A stretch of 64,000 nt of DNA from Lysobacter ciconiae (GTDB taxonomy: Bacteria; Pseudomonadota; Gammaproteobacteria; Xanthomonadales; Xanthomonadaceae), in NCBI RefSeq assembly GCF_015209725.1, contig NZ_CP063656.1:372001-436000 (forward strand). Reading direction: 5' to 3'. A model generated the notes under the pieces. It saw nothing but the letters and a program-made list of their open reading frames with translations, was not told the origin of the DNA and searched no databases. Position 1 is the stretch's first letter. The number at the start of each line of letters is the position of its first letter. The position numbers and the translations under genes were made by a program. Shown one piece after another: positions 43,265 to 53,400 of this stretch.

Positions 43265-45752
43265 CGGCCAGGGCCTGGCGGACGATGTCGGGGGTCAACA
43301 CGGTGGGCAGGATCTGTCCCTCGCCGCCGCCGCTCGGAAACACCACGTAGAGCGGCACGCCGACCGCCTTGTGTCGCTGAAGGAACGCGGTGAGCGCTGG
43401 ATCGACGTTGGTCCAGTCACCCACCAGATAGGCCGCATCGGCATCGTCGAGCGCGCGCTGGAATCCCTCGCGTCCCAACACGGTCTTCTCGTTGGCCTTG
43501 CAGGTGACGCACCAGTCGGCGGTCATGTTGACGAACACCACGCGGTTGGCGGCGCGCAGGTCGGTCAGGCGCTGTTCGCTGAAAGGCACCTTCACCAGTT
43601 GGCCTTCGCCGACGGCGGCGTGCTCCAGCACCTTGTCCGGCAGCGGATGGGTATGGATGAGCCACAGCGTCCATCCAGCGCCGAGCAGGGCGATGACCGC
43701 CAGCGACGTCGCCCAGGGGCGGGCCCGCGTGCGCGAGTGGTTCCAGGCCCACGCGCCGAGCGCCACCAGGACCGCAGCAACCATCCACAGGCCGACCGCG
43801 TCGGCGCCCAGCTGCTTGGCCAGTACCCAGGCCAGCCACACCGCGGTCAGATAGAGCGGGAAGGCCATGACCTGCTTGAAGGTTTCCATCCACGCGCCGG
43901 GGCGCGGCAGCGCGCGGGCCAGGGCGGGCACGAAGCCGATCAGCAGGAACGGCAGCGCCAGCCCGAGTCCCAGGGCGAGAAACACCGCCATAGCGATGGC
44001 GGCCGGCGCGGTGAAGGCCCAGGCCAGCGCCGCGCCCATGAACGGCGCGGTGCACGGCGTGGCGACCACGACCGCCAACACGCCGGTGAAGAAGTCACCC
44101 GCGGGACCGGAGCGCGTCGTCAGGCCGTGGCCGGCGCCGGTCCAGCGACCCGCCAGTTGCCAGACACCAGACAGGCTCAGGCCGAGCGCCAGCATCAACA
44201 GCGCGAGCAGCGCCACCACGACGGGCTGCTGCAGCTGGAAGCCCCAGCCCAGCGCGAGTCCCGCCTGCCGCAGGCCCAGGGCGAGAGCCCCCAGTGCCGC
44301 GAAGCTGAGCATCACCCCGGCGGTGTACCAGAGCGCCTGCCGGCGCGCCACGCCCGGCGTGTGGCCGTGACCAGCCAGCGACAGCACCTTCAGCGACAGC
44401 ACCGGCAGCACACACGGCATCAGGTTGAGGATCAGCCCGCCGATGAGGGCGAACAGGAGGATCAGCAACAGGCCCGGTGCGGAGTCCGGCGCGCCAGCGC
44501 TGGTCTCGATCGCTGCGGGAGACGCGGTGGATGCAGCAAGCCCCGCGTCGCTGGCGGCGAACGGGTCGTCAGTGCCCAAGGCAGCGCCGGATGCAAGATC
44601 GCTGCCCACAGCCGCTGCGTCGGTTTCGGCGGCGCCCGGCAGTTGGGACGCGGTACCGTCGGGGCCGGCTGCGGTCGCCTCGCCGGCCGCCGCAGCGGGA
44701 GTCATCCCCCCGGCGTCAGCCCCGGGTTTTGCCGTTGCCGTGACCGTTCCCTTCGGCAGGTCGATCGCGACCTTGCGGGTCATCGGCGGGTAGCAGATGC
44801 CGTCGTTCTGGCAGCCCTGGAAGGTGGCGGTCAGCTTGACGGTCGTGGCGTCGGCACGTTCGCGCAGCAGCGGTACCGGCACGTCGATCTGGTCGAAATA
44901 CACCACGACATCGCCGAAATGCTCGTCGCGGTGCTGGCGTCCGGCCGGCCAGCGCGGCTTGCCGAGCGCGATGCCGCCGTCGGTCGACTCCAGGGTCAGG
45001 CGGGTGTTGTCGCGATACAGGTAATAGCCCGACGCCGGGCTGAAGCGCAGCAGCAAGGCGTCGCCGTCCCCGGCGATCGCCTCGAAGCCGAACGCCTGTT
45101 CGGCGGGCAAGGGCATGGCGTCGGCGCCGCCCGCAGCACGCGGAAACAGCGCGTTGCCGCCGGGGCCGCCGCCGGCCAATGGTTTGCCCAGCAGGTTGGC
45201 GGCCTTGCTGGCGGGTGCCGCAGTGCGGGCCGGCGGGACCGAGGGCAGCGCCACGGTCAGCTTGCGGGTCTGCGGCGGGTAACAGATGCCGGCGTCGGCG
45301 CAGCCCTGGTATTTGACCGTCAGGGTGGTGCTGGCACCGCGCGCCTCGCCCGGCAGCTGCGCCGTCAGGCGCTTGCGGTAGGTTTCCACCTTGCCGAAGA
45401 ACTCGTCCTCGTGCGGCTCGCCGGGCGGCAGCTGCAGCTCACCGGCCGCAAATCCGGCATCGCTGGTCACCGAGGTGCGGTGGCGATACAGGTAATACCC
45501 GTCGGCGATCTTCCAGTGGATGGCCACCGCGCCCTGGTCGCTGGCGCGGGCGTCCACGGCGAAGGCCTCGTCGACGGGCAGCAGGTCGTCGGCATTGACC
45601 CCCGCCATGGCCGGCAGCGCCAGCCCGGCCAGCAATGCAAGAGCGGTCAGGCCCGCGCCGGCGCGACCGGCCAGCCGGTGGAGCGCCGAGGTGTTGGCGA
45701 AGCAGGAGGCGAAGGATTTTGGCACCGGGCGTCGGCGGGGTTCAGTCATCAT
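43242..45752 (-). CDS. dsbD: Thiol:disulfide interchange protein DsbD with duplicated N-terminal domain
   Basis: An 836-residue protein, long for DsbD (about 570-600 usual). After a long signal region (about 1-50) come two copies of the periplasmic alpha domain: YQGCADAGICYPP (Cys151/157) and FQGCQNDGICYPP (Cys314/320). A Pro/Ala-rich linker (about 330-430) precedes eight transmembrane helices with LNLMPCVLPVLSLKVL and VVATPCTAPFMG, the membrane cysteine pair. The C-terminal thioredoxin domain holds ADWCVTCK. It passes electrons from cytoplasmic thioredoxin to periplasmic proteins. Starts 45752 and 45749 are adjacent ATGs; the gene overlaps cutA by 11 nt. Confidence 0.94.
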   Translation of the reverse strand: MMTEPRRRPVPKSFASCFANTSALHRLAGRAGAGLTALALLAGLALPAMAGVNADDLLPVDEAFAVDARASDQGAVAIHWKIADGYYLYRHRTSVTSDAGFAAGELQLPPGEPHEDEFFGKVETYRKRLTAQLPGEARGASTTLTVKYQGCADAGICYPPQTRKLTVALPSVPPARTAAPASKAANLLGKPLAGGGPGGNALFPRAAGGADAMPLPAEQAFGFEAIAGDGDALLLRFSPASGYYLYRDNTRLTLESTDGGIALGKPRWPAGRQHRDEHFGDVVVYFDQIDVPVPLLRERADATTVKLTATFQGCQNDGICYPPMTRKVAIDLPKGTVTATAKPGADAGGMTPAAAAGEATAAGPDGTASQLPGAAETDAAAVGSDLASGAALGTDDPFAASDAGLAASTASPAAIETSAGAPDSAPGLLLILLFALIGGLILNLMPCVLPVLSLKVLSLAGHGHTPGVARRQALWYTAGVMLSFAALGALALGLRQAGLALGWGFQLQQPVVVALLALLMLALGLSLSGVWQLAGRWTGAGHGLTTRSGPAGDFFTGVLAVVVATPCTAPFMGAALAWAFTAPAAIAMAVFLALGLGLALPFLLIGFVPALARALPRPGAWMETFKQVMAFPLYLTAVWLAWVLAKQLGADAVGLWMVAAVLVALGAWAWNHSRTRARPWATSLAVIALLGAGWTLWLIHTHPLPDKVLEHAAVGEGQLVKVPFSEQRLTDLRAANRVVFVNMTADWCVTCKANEKTVLGREGFQRALDDADAAYLVGDWTNVDPALTAFLQRHKAVGVPLYVVFPSGGGEGQILPTVLTPDIVRQALADAAVEAF

Positions 45753-46065
45753 CTCGGGTCTGTTCCACGACCCAGTCCAGGTAGGGCGCGAGTCCGCCGA
45801 CCGCTTCGACCGCGATCAGTTCGGGAAGTTCGTAGGGGTGCAGCGCGCGGACCCGGACGGTCAGCGAATCCAGCTGGTCCCGGGTGGTCTTGATCATCAG
45901 CAGCACTTCCTGTCCGTGCTCGACCCGGCCCTCCCAGCGGTAGGTGGATCGGACGCCGGGCAGCTGGCTGACGCACGCAGCCAGACGCTCGCCCACCAGT
46001 GCATCGGCGACGGTGTCGGCACTGGCCCGATCCGGACACGTGCAATAAGCGATCAGGACGGACAT
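45742..46065 (-). CDS. cutA: CutA divalent-cation tolerance protein
   Basis: A 107-residue trimeric CutA1 protein. Motifs: LIAYCTCPDRASADTVADAL, LAACVSQLPGVRSTYRWEG, EVLLMIKTTRDQLDSL and HPYELPELIAV. It is upstream of and overlapping dsbD, the usual cutA-dsbD linkage. The molecular role is still debated; historically linked to copper tolerance. Confidence 0.95.
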   Translation of the reverse strand: MSVLIAYCTCPDRASADTVADALVGERLAACVSQLPGVRSTYRWEGRVEHGQEVLLMIKTTRDQLDSLTVRVRALHPYELPELIAVEAVGGLAPYLDWVVEQTRDDD

Positions 46066-46222
46066 GGTGGTGATTGTACCGGGCCGGCCAGGGGTTCGCC
46101 TTGTGTCCGGATCGGCCGCCCGGTGTCGTCATTAGGGGTCCACGCGGCCGGTTCTGCCGCCGCAGGCCAACGGTCGGCGCCACGGGCGCACGGGTCTTTT
46201 TTCAACGACAAGGAGAGTGACG

Positions 46223-47161
46223 ATGCACGCACAAAGGCACACAGGCGGGTTTGCGCTGGCGGTTCTTGGCGGAGCGCTGGCAATGATCACGCTGCCGGCC
46301 TGCGCCGCTGCCGGAGCAGGCGACTTCACCTCGGCGCCCGGCTATGTCGCCGTCGACGTGGACACCACCGCGTGGGATGACTACTACACCGCCGAGCGGT
46401 TTCCCGGCCAGGGCGGGTCGGTGTTCATGCCCGATGCGGACCTCATCGCGCCGGTACGCGCGATGCTGCTGATGGAGTACAGCGAAGGCACGCTTCCGCA
46501 CGCGCGTTACCGGGTGACCTACGACATGCTCAGCGACGCCACCGACCCCGACGCGACCGTCAGCGAGGTGGAGGTCACCCGCATCAACCTGGGCCCGGCG
46601 TTTCGCGAGCAGGCCCTGGAGGGCGTGCCGGTCGAGCACCAGGCGCCCCTCGAGGCGTTCGGAGTGGGTCCGCACGTCAGCTGGCGCTTCCAGATGGCGC
46701 CGATCCAGGGAATGACCGCCCACGTCGTGGCCGCCGGCCGCAGAGAATTGTCCGATGCCCAGGTCGCGGCCTTGGATTGCCTGGGCGCGCCGTGTGCGCA
46801 GCTGGACTCGGCCGAAGGCCCCGCTGGCAATTGGGAGGAGCGCGAGGCGCCGGCGGCGGGCGCCGACTACCGCGCGCTTACCGTCGAAGGCCCGGATCCG
46901 GCTTACGTTGTCGACCAGTTGCTGTCGGTGATGCTGGGTGAGGACGGCCCGCAGCCGACCGGTCCGGCCGGTTCGGACCAGCCGCCCCGCATCACCCTGG
47001 TGGTCTCGGTCAACGCCGGCGGTCAGGACGTCATGACCACCGGGCTGGGTCGCAATTCGGTCGTGTACGACGACGCGATCGGTACGGTGTGGGTGCGCTC
47101 GGCGCAGCACGCCGACACGCCGGCCGAGATCAGCGAGCTGCAGGTGCCGCGGCAACGCTGA
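46223..47161 (+). CDS. Exported protein of unknown function (possible lipoprotein)
   Basis: A 312-residue protein. The signal peptide (HTGGFALAVLGGALAMITLP) ends at PAC-AAAGAG, so either signal peptidase I or a lipobox-type cleavage with Cys is possible. The mature part is acidic and beta-rich, with few cysteines (LDCLGAPC). ATG at 46223 follows AGGAGA by 6 nt; GTG 46217 is less likely. It is 53 nt before another exported protein. I do not recognise a family. Confidence 0.72.
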   Translation: MHAQRHTGGFALAVLGGALAMITLPACAAAGAGDFTSAPGYVAVDVDTTAWDDYYTAERFPGQGGSVFMPDADLIAPVRAMLLMEYSEGTLPHARYRVTYDMLSDATDPDATVSEVEVTRINLGPAFREQALEGVPVEHQAPLEAFGVGPHVSWRFQMAPIQGMTAHVVAAGRRELSDAQVAALDCLGAPCAQLDSAEGPAGNWEEREAPAAGADYRALTVEGPDPAYVVDQLLSVMLGEDGPQPTGPAGSDQPPRITLVVSVNAGGQDVMTTGLGRNSVVYDDAIGTVWVRSAQHADTPAEISELQVPRQR

Positions 47162-47214
47162 GACATTCCGTCCGGCCCAGCAACCGCTGCCGGACTACTA
47201 AGGAGCGACAACGG

Positions 47215-47751
47215 ATGAAAGTTTCAGGTCTCAAGGTAACGGTCGGCATCGCCGTGTCCCTGGTGATCGGCCTCGGCGGTTGCGGGGCGCCAGACCAGGG
47301 CAGCGCGGTGCCCGCCAAGGCCGCTGCGGAGGCCAGGCGACAGGCCGCGGCGGTCACCTTTGCGCGCGTCGTCATTGCCACCGATGCCGGCGAGTTCTGG
47401 TTCCAGCCGGCCTCGTGCTCGGTGGGTGAGGAGGATGGGGCGCAGGTGTTCACGGTGCACGGCCCGGGCAAGGGGCCCGACGGCAAACCGGTGTACGTCA
47501 ATATCGACGGCGCCGACCAGGGCCCGATGGCCGATACGGACGTGCGCATCCATGTCGGCGTGGAGGCGCACCTGAAACACGGCGATCCGGCCTGGATCTC
47601 CAACAGCGCGGTATCCCACCAGTTCGACGTGCCGGCCACGGCGGTCAACGTGCAGGGCGATACCGTCGTCCTGAGCGGCGTGGTGTTCAGCGCCGACGGC
47701 GACAGCCGCCTGGAAGTCAGCGGCCCGATCCGGATCGACTGCGGCAGATAG
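47215..47751 (+). CDS. Small lipoprotein of unknown function
   Basis: A 178-residue predicted lipoprotein with signal VTVGIAVSLVIGLGGC and lipobox LGGC; the acceptor Cys is at about 23. The mature domain has three further cysteines, in PASCSVG, and RIDCGR at the end, which may form a disulfide. It is beta-rich, with repeated VxVxGDT segments. It is probably co-transcribed with the upstream exported protein. Family not recognised. Confidence 0.72.
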   Translation: MKVSGLKVTVGIAVSLVIGLGGCGAPDQGSAVPAKAAAEARRQAAAVTFARVVIATDAGEFWFQPASCSVGEEDGAQVFTVHGPGKGPDGKPVYVNIDGADQGPMADTDVRIHVGVEAHLKHGDPAWISNSAVSHQFDVPATAVNVQGDTVVLSGVVFSADGDSRLEVSGPIRIDCGR

Positions 47752-47816
47752 GCGCGGCGTCGAAGCCAGCAGTGCTGCGGTCCTAACACGGTTATCGATC
47801 CGGCAACGTGAATCGA

Positions 47817-47845
47817 TGGAAAACATGACGTAAATGGGCAATACT
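47817..47845 (+). promoter_or_regulatory. Candidate sigma-70 promoter of the GGA-rich small RNA
   Basis: TGGAAA (47817-47822) and AATACT (47840-47845) are separated by 17 nt and match 4 of 6 consensus positions each. It would start transcription near 47852. Weak on its own, but the terminator at 47941-47979 and the GGA content downstream make it the natural start. Confidence 0.4.
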
Positions 47846-47851
47846 CGCCCC

Positions 47852-47979
47852 GGGCTGACAGGAGTTGGCCATCGACAAGGGGTCAGGTGTGGGGGGATGG
47901 GCACAGGACGTGCCGCGCTGGATGCCAATCCCGAACCAGAAGGAGCGTGTTCCGTCAGGACGCGCTCCTTCTTTTTTTG
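47852..47979 (+). ncRNA. Predicted GGA-rich small RNA (Csr/Rsm-type candidate)
   Basis: About 128 nt with no plausible protein gene. Six GGA triplets occur at 47861, 47895, 47906, 47920, 47942 and 47958. One sits in a 5-nt loop of a perfect 5-bp hairpin (GGCAC-AGGAC-GTGCC, 47900-47914), the exact presentation that CsrA/RsmA binds; ACAGGAG at 47858 is another near-consensus site. The RNA ends in a strong terminator. The gene ends 51 nt before the sigma-32 promoter of groES. Family membership is not shown; RsmY/RsmZ-like or CsrB-like function is the hypothesis. Confidence 0.5.
47941..47979 (+). terminator. Rho-independent terminator of the predicted small RNA
   Basis: AGGAGCG pairs with CGCTCCT around a small inner hairpin, followed by TTCTTTTTTT. 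It lies 190 nt past the last upstream CDS, too far to be that operon's natural end without an intervening transcript, and just before the groES promoter. Confidence 0.85.
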
Positions 47980-48030
47980 TCCGCGGAGCGCGGTACGGCC
48001 GCACGCGGGAGAAAAATCTTCGCGGCAGGC

Positions 48031-48059
48031 CTTGAAAGCCGGCCCGCGCGCCCCATCTT
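48031..48059 (+). promoter_or_regulatory. Sigma-32 heat-shock promoter of groESL
   Basis: CTTGAAA (48031-48037) and CCCCATCTT (48051-48059) are separated by 13 nt, an almost exact match to the RpoH consensus. Transcription would start near 48067, about 100 nt before groES. Confidence 0.9.
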
Positions 48060-48167
48060 CTGTCGCAGTCCCGGTGCGCCGGGCATGTCTGCATGGGCCG
48101 AGCGCCTGCACAGGCATTCCAAATCACTGTATTCCGGATTTTTCAACCATCTACGAGGTTGCTGCAA

Positions 48168-48455
48168 ATGAATATCAAGCCGCTGTTCGACCGCGTGGTC
48201 ATCAAACGCATGGAAGAAGAGAAGATGTCCGCGGGCGGCATCGTCATCCCTGATTCGGCCACCGAGAAGCCGATCAAGGGCGAAGTCGTCGCCGTCGGCG
48301 CCGGCAAGGCACTGGACAACGGCAGCGTGCGCGCGCCGCAGGTCAAGGTGGGCGACAAGGTGCTGTTCGGCAAGTACAGCGGCACCGAGGTCAAGCTGGA
48401 TGGCACCGACCTGCTGGTGGTGAAGGAAGACGACATCTTCGCGATCCTGGGCTGA
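48168..48455 (+). CDS. groES: Co-chaperonin GroES
   Basis: A 95-residue heptameric lid of GroEL. It begins MNIKPLFDRVVIKR and contains the mobile loop SAGGIVIPDSATEKP and the conserved C-terminal EDDIFAILG. First gene of groESL, 66 nt before groEL. Confidence 0.98.
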   Translation: MNIKPLFDRVVIKRMEEEKMSAGGIVIPDSATEKPIKGEVVAVGAGKALDNGSVRAPQVKVGDKVLFGKYSGTEVKLDGTDLLVVKEDDIFAILG

Positions 48456-48521
48456 TCCAGACGTCTCCGGCCACACCGGCCACACCCTTTTTTCCACAAT
48501 TCCTGTTTGAGGTTCTAGATC

Positions 48522-50171
<1,650 letters not shown>

Positions 50172-50199
50172 GCCACTCCCCAGCGACACCGCGACAAGG

Positions 50200-50226
50200 A
50201 AAAGCCCCGCTTTGGCGGGGCTTTTC
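50200..50226 (+). terminator. Rho-independent terminator of groESL
   Basis: AAAAGCCCCGC-TTTG-GCGGGGCTTTT, 29 nt after the groEL stop. The flanking A and T runs make it able to act in both directions. Confidence 0.95.
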
Positions 50227-50514
50227 TGTATCCGGCCCTCAGGAATCGATCGCGGACCTGGACCCGGACTTGGATCGGGGAGCGGGTCGGCGTCAATTCC
50301 TGAGCTGATCAGTTCAATTTTGCACTGCAGCGTGCAAGGCAATAACGAATCCTTCACAGTCGACCTGCATCCCGACGTGGGGGAGGGAGCAGGCCCGCAA
50401 CCGGTTCGTCCGGGGCGGGCTTTTTATTTTCCGCTCCGGCGCGACGGTCACGGGGCTCGGCTGATCCACGCGTGACGCCATGGGCCACGATCCGCTCATG
50501 CGACTATCCGTCCC
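50227..50514. other. Non-coding interval between groEL and glnE with GGA hexamers, an inverted repeat and a second terminator
   Basis: No credible protein gene here. Notable parts: GGA triplets at 50242, 50254, 50260, 50266, 50272 and 50279, four of them at 6-nt spacing; a hairpin TTGCAC-TGCAGC-GTGCAA at 50320-50337; and a second terminator at 50393-50430. A separate short transcript ending there is likely, but no convincing promoter was found. 50431-50514 is the glnE leader. Confidence 0.6.
50393..50430 (+). terminator. Second rho-independent terminator before glnE
   Basis: GCCCGC pairs with GCGGGC across a 16-nt loop, followed by TTTTTATTTT. It is 167 nt beyond the groEL terminator, so it probably ends a separate transcript. 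Confidence 0.7.
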
Positions 50515-53400
50515 ATGACTCCACCCCAACCAATCGAACCCGCCGTGCTGCTGCGACAGCTGGAGCCTGCTGGTATCGCCGAGCTGGACGACTCCGCCAC
50601 CGCCCGCTTGCAGGCCGTGGCCATCGCCAGCGACTTTGCGATCGACACCTTCGCGCGCCAGCCCGGCCTGCTGGATCGGCTGTTGCAGGACGATGGCGCG
50701 GTTGCGATGCCGCCGCCCGAGCTCGACCACGGTGCTCCCGAGGCATGGCCGTCCGCCTTGCGGCTCTATCGCGCCGCTGAATCCACCCGGCTGGTGTGGC
50801 GCGACGTGCTCGGACTGGACGGAATCGACACGACGCTCGCCGGCACCACCATGCTCGCCGAACGTTGCCAGCAACTGGCGCTGGACGCGCTGGAGTCGAG
50901 CTTCATCGAGCGCCACGGCGTGTTGCGGGACGCCGCGGGCAGCGTGCTGCGACTGGTGGTGCTGGCACTGGGCAAGCTGGGCGGAGGCGAGCTGAACTTC
51001 AGTTCCGACGTCGACCTGGTCTACGGCTACGAGCCGCCGGGCGACCCGGCTGCCGCGTCCGACGGACCGCGGCCGCTGGCGGCGGAACACTACTTTTCCC
51101 GCCTCGGCCAGAAGCTCGCACGCCTGCTGGACGACGTCACGGTCGATGGTTTCTGCCACCGCGTGGACCTGCGCTTGCGTCCCTACGGCAATGCCGGGCG
51201 CGTGGCCTGGTCGTTCCCCGCCATGGAGCAGTACTTCCAGCGCGAGGGGCGCGACTGGGAGCGGTATGCGTGGCAGAAGGCGCGGCCGGTGGCCGGCGAC
51301 CTGGCGGCCGGCACGGAGTTCCTGGAATTGCTGCGCCCGTTCGTCTACCGGCGTTATCTGGACTACGGCGCGCTGGACGGCCTGCGCGCGATGAAGGCGG
51401 CCATTGCCGCCGAAGTGGCACGCAAGGAGCTGGCCGACGACATCAAGCGCGGGCCCGGCGGGATCCGGGAGATCGAATTCCTCGCCCAGGCGCTGCAGCT
51501 GATCCGCGGCGGGCGGGATCCGGACCTTCGTGAGCGTTCGCTGCAGCCGGCGTTGGCCGCGCTGGTCAAGGCCGGGCAGGTGGAGGCCAGGACCGGCGCG
51601 CAACTGACCGAGGCGTACCGTTTCCTGCGTCATCTGGAGAACCGCCTGCAGATGTTCGCCGACCAGCAGACGCACGCCTTGCCCGTGGAGCCGACGATAC
51701 GAGAGCGGATCGCCATCGGCATGGGTTTTGCCGATTGGGACGAACTGCGGGTGGAACTGGAGCGCCATCGCGGGATCGTGGCTGAGGAGTTCGCGGCGTT
51801 GCTGGCGCCCCGCCACGGCAACCGCAGCGACGGGACGCTCGCCGAGTATTGGCTGGCGCTGCCCGACGGCGGGGACGCGGCGGTGCTCGCCGAGGCCGGT
51901 TTCGAGGACGCCTCCAGTGCCGACAGCCTGTTGCGCGATTTCGCCCGCAGCCCGGGCGTCGTTGCGCTGACCGACGCCACGCGGGCGCGGCTGGACCGGG
52001 TGTTGCCCGCGTTCATGGAGGGCGCGGCGCGTTCCAGCCGCCCGGCGCTCGCGTTGCGGCGCCTGCTCGCGCTGGTGCAGAACATCCTGCGCCGGACCGC
52101 CTATCTGGCGCTGCTGGACGAGCAGCCGGCCGCGCTGGCCCGGCTGGTCCGTGTGACCAGCCAGAGCGCGTTGCTCGCCGAACGCGTCGCGGTGCATCCG
52201 CTGCTGCTGGACGAACTGCTCGATGCCAGTGTCGCCGGCGAACTGCCGGGCCGCGCGGAGCTTATCCAAGCGTGCGCGCAGGTCGGCCTGCAAGGCGACG
52301 GCTCGGGCGCGCGCCGGGCGCCGGGCCACGGCGGTCGCCCGCCTGCGACACCGGAGGTCCGCAGCCAGGAAGACGTGGAAGCCGTGCTCAACGCGCTCAA
52401 CGAAGTGCGCCAAGCGGCCAGCTTCCGCATTGCCATGGCCCACCGGGACCATCGCCAGCCGGCAGTGGACAGTGCGCGCCAGGTGGCGTGGCTGGCCGAG
52501 GGCGTGGTGAACCGGGTGCTGGCGATGGCGACGCGGGAAATGCTCGGCGCCCACGGCGAGCTGCCCGCAACGCGCTTCGCGGTGTTCGGCTATGGCAGCC
52601 TGGGCGGCGAGGAGCTGGGGTTCGATTCGGATCTCGACCTGGTGTTCCTCTACGACACCCCCGCCAGGGCGGGCGGTATCGACGCGGTGTCGGACGGCCC
52701 GCGACCGCTGGACGCGGCGCGCTGGTCGGCCCGCCTGGCGCAGAAACTGGTGGCCTTGCTGGAGGCGCCCACGCGCGCCGGTCGCCTCTACGAGGTGGAC
52801 GTGCGCCTTCGCCCGGACGGGGCCAAGGGCGTGCTGGTATCGAGCCTGGCCAGTTTTGCTGCCTACCAGCGCGAGCGCGCCTGGAACTGGGAGCACCAGG
52901 CGCTGGTGCGCGCCCGCGCGATCGCCGGTGACCCCACCCTCGCCGAGGACTTTGCCGGGGTACGCACCGCCACGCTGTCGCGGCCGCGCGATCCGGACCA
53001 GCTGCGCGACGACGTCTCGGCCATGCGCGCGCGCATGCGCGCCGAACTGGACCGCAGCAAGGACGGCGTGTTCGATCTCAAGCAGGGTCAGGGCGGGCTG
53101 GTGGACCTGGAGTTCGTGCTGCAATCGCTGGTGCTGGAGCATGCCGCCAGCCGACCCGAGGTACTGGGCCGGCAGGACACCCACGGCCTGATCGTCGCCG
53201 TCCACGAGGCCGGAATCATCGACGAGGACACGCGCACCCAGTTGCAGGCCGCGCACGAGATCCTGCTCTCCCGCAGCCTGGACTGCAGTCTGGATCGGCG
53301 GCCCCGACGGATGGTGCCCGACGCGCCGGTGGCGCGTGCCCGCGCCGCGATTGAATTGGCCGCGCGCGAGCACGGGCTCGACTTCAGTCGCCGGCTGTGA
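50515..53400 (+). CDS. glnE: Bifunctional glutamine synthetase adenylyltransferase/deadenylase
   Basis: A 961-residue enzyme that adenylylates and de-adenylylates GlnA in response to PII. The N-terminal (deadenylylation) half carries the nucleotidyltransferase motif GGGELNFSSDVDLVYGYE; the C-terminal (adenylylation) half has GGEELGFDSDLDLVFLYD; a PII-response domain lies between. Length is normal. The 3' end overlaps the ELM1-like gene by 17 nt. Confidence 0.97.
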   Translation: MTPPQPIEPAVLLRQLEPAGIAELDDSATARLQAVAIASDFAIDTFARQPGLLDRLLQDDGAVAMPPPELDHGAPEAWPSALRLYRAAESTRLVWRDVLGLDGIDTTLAGTTMLAERCQQLALDALESSFIERHGVLRDAAGSVLRLVVLALGKLGGGELNFSSDVDLVYGYEPPGDPAAASDGPRPLAAEHYFSRLGQKLARLLDDVTVDGFCHRVDLRLRPYGNAGRVAWSFPAMEQYFQREGRDWERYAWQKARPVAGDLAAGTEFLELLRPFVYRRYLDYGALDGLRAMKAAIAAEVARKELADDIKRGPGGIREIEFLAQALQLIRGGRDPDLRERSLQPALAALVKAGQVEARTGAQLTEAYRFLRHLENRLQMFADQQTHALPVEPTIRERIAIGMGFADWDELRVELERHRGIVAEEFAALLAPRHGNRSDGTLAEYWLALPDGGDAAVLAEAGFEDASSADSLLRDFARSPGVVALTDATRARLDRVLPAFMEGAARSSRPALALRRLLALVQNILRRTAYLALLDEQPAALARLVRVTSQSALLAERVAVHPLLLDELLDASVAGELPGRAELIQACAQVGLQGDGSGARRAPGHGGRPPATPEVRSQEDVEAVLNALNEVRQAASFRIAMAHRDHRQPAVDSARQVAWLAEGVVNRVLAMATREMLGAHGELPATRFAVFGYGSLGGEELGFDSDLDLVFLYDTPARAGGIDAVSDGPRPLDAARWSARLAQKLVALLEAPTRAGRLYEVDVRLRPDGAKGVLVSSLASFAAYQRERAWNWEHQALVRARAIAGDPTLAEDFAGVRTATLSRPRDPDQLRDDVSAMRARMRAELDRSKDGVFDLKQGQGGLVDLEFVLQSLVLEHAASRPEVLGRQDTHGLIVAVHEAGIIDEDTRTQLQAAHEILLSRSLDCSLDRRPRRMVPDAPVARARAAIELAAREHGLDFSRRL

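Larger units (their letters stand above)
47752..48167. other. Non-coding interval before groES
   Basis: It contains, in order, an unassigned stretch (47752-47816), a candidate promoter, the GGA-rich RNA with its terminator, the sigma-32 promoter, and the groES leader. No CIRCE inverted repeat (TTAGCACTC...GAGTGCTAA) was found, which argues that HrcA does not control groESL here. Confidence 0.7.

Noticed and set aside
48001..48167. CIRCE element before groES
   Set aside because: No TTAGCACTC/GAGTGCTAA inverted repeat is present; only the sigma-32 elements are.
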